A stretch of 5,262 nucleotides of DNA from Bacteroidota bacterium. GTDB taxonomy: Bacteria; Bacteroidota; Bacteroidia; Chitinophagales; Chitinophagaceae. Position 1 is the first letter of the stretch, and each line of letters starts with the position of its first letter. The DNA is taken from positions 1 through 5,262 of the forward strand of contig JAEVZP010000034.1 in NCBI GenBank assembly GCA_023392185.1. The letters are read 5' to 3'. The notes beneath the pieces were generated by a model, which did not search any database, had not been told where the DNA came from, and saw only the letters and a list, made by a program, of their open reading frames with translations. The position numbers and the translations under genes were made by a program. Shown piece by piece: positions 1-4,234 of the stretch.

Positions 1-72
1 CGGGTGAAAGCCGTTTTGGCGGTCGAAAAAACCGCCGTAGAGAAAGGAACCGTTTTGATTGAAATGGAATAA
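1..72 (+). CDS. C-terminal fragment of a biotinyl/lipoyl-type carrier protein (probably biotin carrier subunit of an acyl-CoA carboxylase)
   Basis: Frame 1 is open from the left edge to a TAA at 70-72 and gives 23 residues, beginning RVKAVLAVEKTAVEKG and ending VLIEME. This resembles the last strands of a biotinyl domain: after the biotinylated lysine such domains run 'G-x-V-K-x-V-x-V-x-x-G-x-x-V-x-x-G-x-x-L-x-x-x-E' and end the protein. The V-x-K-G-x-V-L-I-E-x-E ending fits well, and a short tail after the last strand is typical of the biotin carrier subunits of acetyl-, propionyl- or methylcrotonyl-CoA carboxylases. The attachment lysine (usually in an MKM motif) would lie upstream of the window and cannot be confirmed. 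A lipoyl domain or a membrane-fusion (HlyD-like) protein are alternatives from so short a fragment. The stop codon shares its last A with the start of the next gene (TAATG). Confidence 0.55.
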   Translation, partial: RVKAVLAVEKTAVEKGTVLIEME

Positions 73-986
73 TGAAAAGCCTTTTTTTAACCCTCACGCT
101 GGCTTTGCTGGCCTTATTTTCCGGAAATCCCACTCTTGCGCAGCGGTTTAGCTATGTGTATCTGCAGGGCGACAAGCAAACACCGATTTACGTGAAGCTG
201 GAAGGCGAAATGCTGCCCCGCTACGGCCAGAATTATGCGCTGATTTCGCGGCTTGCACCGGGGGCGAGTAACGTGGAGGTTCTTTTTCAGCAAAACAAAT
301 TTCCTTCTCAGAAATTCACCATTCTCGTTCCGGAAGACGGGCAACGCAGCCTGCTGCTCACCCAGCGGCCTGAAGGCTGGGCGCTTTACGACCTGCGGCA
401 GGGCTTCTATATCCCCGCCGGAAATATCGCTTCTGAAGACCGCTACAATGCCCCGAACCGAAATGTAGAAAAAGAACCCGAAGCGCCGCCGGTCACCGCC
501 GCCCGGACGCCCGATTTTGAGGAAGCACCCGTGCCCAAACCACCCGTTGGGGCCAACGGCGAACCCGAATTTATTCCCGACTTAGAGCTTTCGCGCGGCG
601 GCAACAAGCCGGTAAAGAAAACACCTGTAAAAAAAGGCAGTACGCCAACGCCTACTGCACCAGCGCCCATCCCAACCGCAACTGCAGCCAGCGAAGGGTG
701 CGGCAAGCAAATGAGTATTGAGGAGTTTAGTACGTTTTACGGGCAGGTGCTGGCCCACGCCGGACTGGAAGAGCGCCTGACGTTCCTGATGGACAGCGAG
801 GTATGCCCCACCCCGTATCAGGCGCGCATTATTGCCCGCAGTCTTTCCGGCGACGCACCCCGGCTGCGTTATCTGAGTCGTGTGGTGCGCCGCAGTCCGT
901 CTCCCAAAACATTTTTGCCGCTCACCAATGTCTTTTCAAATACCGACAGTGCTGAGACCTTCCGCAAACTGATTTCCCAATTATGA
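72..986 (+). CDS. Secreted protein with Pro/Lys-rich linker and C-terminal DUF4476 domain
   Basis: This is a 304-residue exported protein of unknown function. Residues 1-23 form a signal peptide: Lys at 2, a hydrophobic core LFLTLTLALLALF, and a likely cut after TLA at 21-23. Residues 25-118 form a compact, probably beta-rich domain containing YVYLQGDKQTPIYVKLEGEM, a pattern I associate with Bacteroidota envelope proteins. Residues about 125-207 are a low-complexity linker rich in Pro, Ala, Thr and Lys (for example KKTPVKK near 182-188), probably disordered. Residues 208-304 match the DUF4476 pattern: Cys210, a helix with F219/F222, a second Cys at 245 before a Q-A-R-I-I helix, then the 'RLRYLSRVV' helix and the 'FLPLTNVF' segment. 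Cys210 and Cys245 could form a disulfide in the periplasm. The start overlaps the previous stop, and no Shine-Dalgarno motif is visible, so translation is probably coupled. The final codons overlap the next gene by 4 bp. No enzymatic motif is seen. Confidence 0.85.
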   Translation: MKSLFLTLTLALLALFSGNPTLAQRFSYVYLQGDKQTPIYVKLEGEMLPRYGQNYALISRLAPGASNVEVLFQQNKFPSQKFTILVPEDGQRSLLLTQRPEGWALYDLRQGFYIPAGNIASEDRYNAPNRNVEKEPEAPPVTAARTPDFEEAPVPKPPVGANGEPEFIPDLELSRGGNKPVKKTPVKKGSTPTPTAPAPIPTATAASEGCGKQMSIEEFSTFYGQVLAHAGLEERLTFLMDSEVCPTPYQARIIARSLSGDAPRLRYLSRVVRRSPSPKTFLPLTNVFSNTDSAETFRKLISQL

Positions 987-1510
987 AAAAAGCCATTCTG
1001 GCCCTGCCTTTCCTGACCCTCTTCGCCTGCCAGACCTCCCCATCCAACAACAACCTGTTACTGGGGGAATGGCAGGCCATCGAACTTCAAAATCCACAGA
1101 TCGACGCACTGCTGGAGCAGCAGCGCATGATCCTCGATACGATGACACAACTTCCGGCCGAGGCTGCTGCTTCCGGTATGCCGCCGGAAATTTCCACCGT
1201 CGATTCCTTTAAAGCCCATGCCTACCGGGAGCTGGACGCGCTGCGCGATTATTACCGGCAAAGCGCCACCGAAACGAAATTCACGTTCCGAAAAGACAGC
1301 GTGGCGATTCTGGACTTTCCGCAAGGGGCCGATAGCGCCCGCTACACCATGGAAGGCGACAGCCTGCTGGTGCTCAATGAGCGTGCGCTCAAAAGCGTGG
1401 GTGATGAGCGTCTGGTGATGTATATCGACCGGCTCAGTGCCGACTCGCTTACCTTATCGGTGCCCGAAGCCAACACCCGCAGCGTGATGCGGTTCCGGAA
1501 AATAAAGTAA
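983..1510 (+). CDS. Small lipoprotein, lipocalin-like fold suspected
   Basis: This 175-residue protein starts with MKK and a short hydrophobic stretch ending in the lipobox L13-F14-A15-C16, so it should be cut before Cys16 and lipidated. Residues after the Cys (QTSPSNN) lack the acidic/Lys surface-export signal described for some Bacteroidota lipoproteins, which suggests it faces the periplasm. The mature part begins with LLGEW (26-30), the type of first strand seen in small Bacteroidota lipocalin-like lipoproteins. A helical insert follows at about 38-95, with Gln/Glu/Met-rich segments. After it come alternating strands: KFTFRKDSVAIL, ARYTMEGDSLLVL, ERLVMYIDRLSADSLTLSV and SVMRFRKI. The 'x-F-x-F-x-x-D' and 'Y-x-x-x-G-D-x-L' pattern fits a lipocalin-like beta barrel, but I cannot name the family with certainty. 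The ATG overlaps the preceding TGA (ATGA), which implies the same transcript and coupled translation with the DUF4476 gene. Its ligand is unknown. Confidence 0.8.
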   Translation: MKKAILALPFLTLFACQTSPSNNNLLLGEWQAIELQNPQIDALLEQQRMILDTMTQLPAEAAASGMPPEISTVDSFKAHAYRELDALRDYYRQSATETKFTFRKDSVAILDFPQGADSARYTMEGDSLLVLNERALKSVGDERLVMYIDRLSADSLTLSVPEANTRSVMRFRKIK

Positions 1511-1552
1511 AAGGGACTGCGGGATTAGGGATAGGGATGCTTTGTGTGCCGA

Positions 1553-1575
1553 TTTCCGGGAAGCATTTCCGGAAA
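1553..1575. repeat. Short inverted repeat TTTCCGG / CCGGAAA in the intergenic region
   Basis: TTTCCGG at 1553-1559 is matched by CCGGAAA at 1569-1575 with a 9-nt spacer. The right arm also lies inside a perfect 10-bp palindrome, TTTCCGGAAA (1566-1575). It is followed by a run of A, not T, so it is not a normal intrinsic terminator for the upstream operon. It may be a weak RNA hairpin at the 3' end of that operon or a protein-binding site ahead of the promoter. The function is unknown. Confidence 0.4.
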
Positions 1576-1634
1576 AAAATTCTCTAAATCTGTTGTAACC
1601 TTTTCCTTCCGCGTTCCATTCGGTTTGCCCCGTT

Positions 1635-1642
1635 TATCTTTG
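1635..1642 (+). promoter_or_regulatory. Candidate Bacteroidota -7 promoter element for pdhB
   Basis: TATCTTTG matches the Bacteroidota primary-sigma -7 consensus TAnnTTTG exactly and lies 37 bases before the ATG at 1680, a usual leader length. The expected -33 TTTG partner is poor: only GTTCC at 1613-1617 is near the right distance. The element falls in the 169-bp gap after the lipoprotein gene, where a new transcript for pdhB would be expected. No Shine-Dalgarno sequence is visible between it and the start codon. Confidence 0.5.
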
Positions 1643-1679
1643 CCCACCTTTCCTCAAACAAAAGACTTCCTTTCCTTTT

Positions 1680-2681
1680 ATGGCTGCTGATACCAACCTT
1701 CGTTCCATACCATTTCGCCAGGCGCTGCGCGAGGCCATGCAGGAAGAAATGCGCCGCGATGAGCGCGTGTTTCTGATGGGCGAAGAAGTGGCTCAATACA
1801 ACGGTGCTTACAAGGTAAGCCAGGGCATGCTCGACGAGTTTGGCCCCAAGCGCATTATCGATACCCCGATTGCCGAGCTGGGCTTTACGGCCATTGCCGT
1901 CGGCGCGGCGTCCAACGGCGTGCGCCCGATTGTGGAGTTTATGACCTGGAACTTTGCCGTGCTGGCCCTCGACCAGATCCTGAACCATGCGGCCAAGATG
2001 CGCTCCATGAGCGGTGGCCACTTCGGCTGTCCAATCGTGTTCCGCGGTCCCAACGGCTCTGCCGGTCAGCTCGGCGCGCAGCACTCGCAGGCGTTTGAAA
2101 GCTGGTATGCCAATATTCCCGGTATCAAGGTGATTTCGGTTTCCAATCCCTACGACGCCAAGGGCCTCCTGAAAAGCGCTATCCGCGACGAAAACCCGGT
2201 TGTTTTCATGGAAAGCGAAGTGATGTATGGCGATATGGGCGAGGTTCCGGAAGAAGAATACCTGATTCCAATCGGCAAAGCTAAAATCGCGCGCGAAGGC
2301 ACAGACGTGACCATGGTTTCTTTCAACAAAATGATGAAAGTGGCCCTTGGGGCTGCCGAAGAGCTGGAGAAAGAAGGCATCAGCGCTGAAGTCATCGACC
2401 TGCGCACGATCCGTCCGCTCGACTGGCACACCATCGTGGAGAGCGTAAAGAAAACCAATCGCCTCGTGATCGTAGAGGAGCAGTGGCCTTTTGGCTCGGT
2501 CAGCTCCGAGATTGCTTACCGCGTACAGAAAGAAGCGTTTGACTACTTAGACGCGCCGGTACGCCGTATTACTTCTACTGATACCAATATGCATTATGCG
2601 CCGAACCTCGTAGCCGGCGCCCTGCCCTCCGTTCCCAAAGTGGTGAAGGCAGTGAAAGATGTGATGTATGCCGTGAAATGA
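1680..2681 (+). CDS. pdhB: Pyruvate dehydrogenase E1 component, beta subunit
   Basis: This is the 333-residue beta subunit of the thiamine-diphosphate-dependent E1 heterotetramer. With E1-alpha it decarboxylates pyruvate and transfers the acetyl group to the lipoyl arm of E2, in the cytoplasm. The length and order fit the family: a pyrimidine-binding transketolase domain at about 5-185 and a transketolase C-terminal domain at about 200-325. Diagnostic stretches are GEEVAQYNGAYKVSQG (34-49), RIIDTPIAELGF (58-69) with the cofactor-activating Glu66, EFMTWNF (86-92), FRGPNG (121-126), AQHSQ (133-137) with conserved His135, and NPYDAKGLLKSAIRDENPVV. These match the PDH beta type, including its eukaryotic members, more closely than branched-chain 2-oxoacid dehydrogenase. 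No frameshift or missing key residue is seen. The E1-alpha and E2 genes are not adjacent, a split arrangement that is common in Bacteroidota. A likely promoter lies upstream and a strong terminator downstream, so it is probably monocistronic. The start is the first ATG after the promoter and fits the usual N-terminus. Confidence 0.96.
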   Translation: MAADTNLRSIPFRQALREAMQEEMRRDERVFLMGEEVAQYNGAYKVSQGMLDEFGPKRIIDTPIAELGFTAIAVGAASNGVRPIVEFMTWNFAVLALDQILNHAAKMRSMSGGHFGCPIVFRGPNGSAGQLGAQHSQAFESWYANIPGIKVISVSNPYDAKGLLKSAIRDENPVVFMESEVMYGDMGEVPEEEYLIPIGKAKIAREGTDVTMVSFNKMMKVALGAAEELEKEGISAEVIDLRTIRPLDWHTIVESVKKTNRLVIVEEQWPFGSVSSEIAYRVQKEAFDYLDAPVRRITSTDTNMHYAPNLVAGALPSVPKVVKAVKDVMYAVK

Positions 2682-2686
2682 TTTGC

Positions 2687-2738
2687 CATTCCAGTTTTAG
2701 AATTAGAAAACTGTAGGAATGCGCCAGGAGGCGCATTC
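2687..2738 (+). other. Two overlapping, mutually exclusive RNA stem-loops downstream of pdhB
   Basis: Structure A pairs CATTCC (2687-2692) with GGAATG (2716-2721) and AGTTTT (2693-2698) with AAAACT (2707-2712). This makes 12 base pairs with an 8-nt loop and a 3-nt bulge. Structure B pairs GAATGCGCC (2717-2725) with GGCGCATTC (2730-2738), a perfect 9-bp stem with an AGGA tetraloop. Bases 2717-2721 are needed by both, so only one can form at a time. Neither is followed by a T-run, so neither is an intrinsic terminator on its own. They lie between the pdhB stop and a strong terminator. They could protect the 3' end of pdhB mRNA or act as a leader switch for the next gene. This is inference from base pairing read by eye. 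Confidence 0.5.
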
Positions 2739-2794
2739 TGCATATCTGAAAGCAACAGGCACGCCGCCGTTGGCCCGGATTTTACAAAGATTAG

Positions 2795-2829
2795 AAGAAA
2801 GGAGTTTTTAAAAACTCCTTTCTTTTTTT
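2795..2829 (+). terminator. Strong Rho-independent terminator
   Basis: Bases 2795-2824 form a perfect 30-bp inverted repeat: AAGAAAGGAGTTTTT and its exact complement, centred between 2809 and 2810. The loop would come from the central T/A bases. The run of seven T at 2823-2829 follows directly, giving a textbook intrinsic terminator in the plus direction. It lies 113 bases after the pdhB stop and should end that transcript. The reverse complement has only a weak T-rich tail (TTTCTTCTAATC), so it is less convincing as a terminator for the minus-strand gene at 3093-4106. Its T-run ends only 19 bases before the ATG at 2849. Confidence 0.88.
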
Positions 2830-2848
2830 ATTCCGGAAAATCCTTGTC

Positions 2849-3070
2849 ATGAGCAGCGCATTTGTAAAAGAAGAAGAGGGCCAGTGGCTCCACGACATCC
2901 CACCTACCCTGCCCGCCCTGATCAACTACCTGACGCGGGAAAACAACGGCGTGCGGGTCTATGAAAAAAGCCGGAAAACAGACCCCAAAACCGGCCGCGA
3001 GGTGCTTACCATGAGCAACGGGCTGGACTACGGAATCGACGAGGCCGGGCAATGGGCCATTATCTGGTAA
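2849..3070 (+). CDS. Small conserved hypothetical protein (73 aa)
   Basis: This is a 73-residue soluble protein with no signal peptide or membrane segment. It begins MSSAFVKEEEGQWLHDIPPT and contains the stretch LTRENNGVRVYEKS, then TDPKTGREVLTMSNGLDYG and a final GQWAIIW. The 'AFVKE..QWLHDI.PTL.AL..(F/Y)LTRENNG..VYEK' pattern resembles small hypothetical proteins I recall from Bacteroidota. The codon choice looks like its neighbours', which supports a real gene. I cannot assign a function. The start is the first ATG, 19 bases after a terminator T-run, with no Shine-Dalgarno sequence and no clear -7 element, so how it is transcribed is unclear. It converges with the oxidoreductase gene, with a 22-bp gap between stops and no terminator in that gap. 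Confidence 0.8.
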   Translation: MSSAFVKEEEGQWLHDIPPTLPALINYLTRENNGVRVYEKSRKTDPKTGREVLTMSNGLDYGIDEAGQWAIIW

Positions 3071-3092
3071 GCGACGGTCTTAGTCGAAAGTT

Positions 3093-4106
3093 TCAGCTGC
3101 TGGTGGCGGCGTTCTCGGTTTCCAGCAGTCCGGCGAGCAATTCGTAGCTCCGCAGCTTGTGAGAAATTTCATAGACATGTGACACGGCGATAATCTCGTC
3201 AGGCGCATATGTTTCCAGAAAAGTCTTTAAACGTGGCCCCACCGTTTCGGGCGTACCAATGAAAGTGAGCGCCAGCATATGTTGGAGCAGCGCCTGTTCC
3301 TGCGGCGACCAGTCAGGTTGCCAGCCGGGCGAGGGCGGTCCAAAAGGCCGGCGCGTATCGCGGATGATGTTGGTAAAAGTCTCATAAACGGTAGTAGCCA
3401 GCAGGTCGGCTTCTGCATTGGTATCGGCCAGAATGATGTTGATTGCGGTGAGCACGTACGGCTCCGGGCACTCTGCCGATGGCTGAAAACGCTCGCGGTA
3501 GATCCGGAGGGCCTGCGGCATTTGGGAAGGCGCAAAATGACCGGCAAAAGCATAGGGCAGTCCCATCTCTGCGGCTAGGTAAGCGCTGTCGGTGCTGGAA
3601 CCTAAAATATAAATCGGCACTTCCTCCCCTTCTCCCGGAATGGCGCGCACCCGGCGACCGCCACTGTCTTTGGAAAACAGGTCCTGCAATTCCCGGATTT
3701 GCTTTGGGAACCCTTCGTTGACAGCAAACGGATCGCGGCCGAGCGCCTGCGCGGTGAGCGGATCCGTTCCGGGCGCACGGCCCACGCCCAGGTCGATGCG
3801 GCCGGGAAACAAAGCATTCAGGGTGCCAAATTGCTCAGCCACGACCAGCGAGGCGTGATTGGGCAGCATGACCCCGCCCGACCCCACCCGTATGGTGCTG
3901 GTTTTATCGGCCAGATAGCCAATCAGAATGGCCGGCGCAGAAGAAGCAATAGAAGCCATATTGTGGTGCTCGGCCAGCCAGTAGCGTTTGAAGTGCAGCT
4001 TTTCGGCCAGCCGGATCAGCGCCACGCTGTTGGCAAAAGTATCCTGCAGGGTTTTCTCCGATAAAATGGGCGCGAGGTCGAGGATAGAAACAAAAGGCTT
4101 TTTCAT
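3093..4106 (-). CDS. Luciferase-like flavin-dependent oxidoreductase (LLM class, MsnO8/YhbW-type)
   Basis: This 337-residue protein belongs to the bacterial luciferase-like monooxygenase superfamily, single-domain TIM-barrel enzymes that use FMN, often reduced, with oxygen. Visible family features are SILDLAPI (7-14) as the first barrel strand, RYWLAEHHN (41-49), VGSGGVMLPNH (74-84), LFPGRIDLGVGRAPGTD (99-115), the strand-loop YILGSS (166-171) and FIGTPETVG (282-290) near the C-terminus. The AEHHN, PNH and RAPGTD motifs are those of the 'luciferase family oxidoreductase, group 1' set that includes E. coli YhbW and MsnO8-like proteins, which are about 320-340 residues long. The substrate cannot be predicted, and there is no partner subunit or flavin reductase next door. 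It is intact and starts at the first ATG read on the minus strand, giving the canonical N-terminus. It is divergent from the serine hydrolase, with an inverted repeat between them that may regulate it. Confidence 0.92.
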   Translation of the reverse strand: MKKPFVSILDLAPILSEKTLQDTFANSVALIRLAEKLHFKRYWLAEHHNMASIASSAPAILIGYLADKTSTIRVGSGGVMLPNHASLVVAEQFGTLNALFPGRIDLGVGRAPGTDPLTAQALGRDPFAVNEGFPKQIRELQDLFSKDSGGRRVRAIPGEGEEVPIYILGSSTDSAYLAAEMGLPYAFAGHFAPSQMPQALRIYRERFQPSAECPEPYVLTAINIILADTNAEADLLATTVYETFTNIIRDTRRPFGPPSPGWQPDWSPQEQALLQHMLALTFIGTPETVGPRLKTFLETYAPDEIIAVSHVYEISHKLRSYELLAGLLETENAATSS

Positions 4107-4151
4107 GCCCGTAATGGCTACAAAATCGGGGCCGAAAGCGCTTTAAGAAGG

Positions 4152-4172
4152 GGTCAAAAGACATTTTTGACC
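4152..4172. promoter_or_regulatory. Operator-like inverted repeat in the divergent promoter region
   Basis: GGTCAAAA (4152-4159) and TTTTGACC (4165-4172) are perfect complements separated by five bases (GACAT), giving a 21-bp dyad. It lies 46 bases upstream of the oxidoreductase start (minus) and 62 bases upstream of the hydrolase start (plus), where a dimeric repressor or activator could act on either promoter. A second small palindrome, AAAGCGCTTT (4135-4144), lies next to it on the oxidoreductase side. The size fits a helix-turn-helix dimer site (TetR, MarR or Crp-like size class). No regulator gene is present in the window, and binding is inferred. Confidence 0.45.
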
Positions 4173-4234
4173 GAAAAACCCGGAGGTAGCCAACCGTATT
4201 TTCTGAATTCGGATGATTACCTTTCCATTCGCCC

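Noticed and set aside
1553..1579. Possible intrinsic terminator for the DUF4476/lipoprotein operon
   Set aside because: The 7-bp hairpin is followed by A, not T, on the plus strand, and on the minus strand its T-run would precede the stem. It is kept only as an inverted repeat.
1584..2429. A 281-codon minus-strand open frame antisense to pdhB
   Set aside because: It is covered by an unmistakable pdhB on the other strand. Its translation is His/Ala/Phe-rich with no recognisable domain, as expected for the mirror of a biased codon set.
3279..4064. Several plus-strand open frames inside the oxidoreductase gene (for example 3279-3578 and 3699-4064)
   Set aside because: They are antisense shadows of a clear LLM-class gene. 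Their translations are Arg-rich and low in pattern, with no start context.
4218..4225. TACCTTTC as a -7 element for the serine hydrolase
   Set aside because: It differs from TAnnTTTG at the last base and lies only 9 bases before the ATG, which would leave almost no leader. Another partial match, TATTTTCT at 4197-4204, is equally weak.
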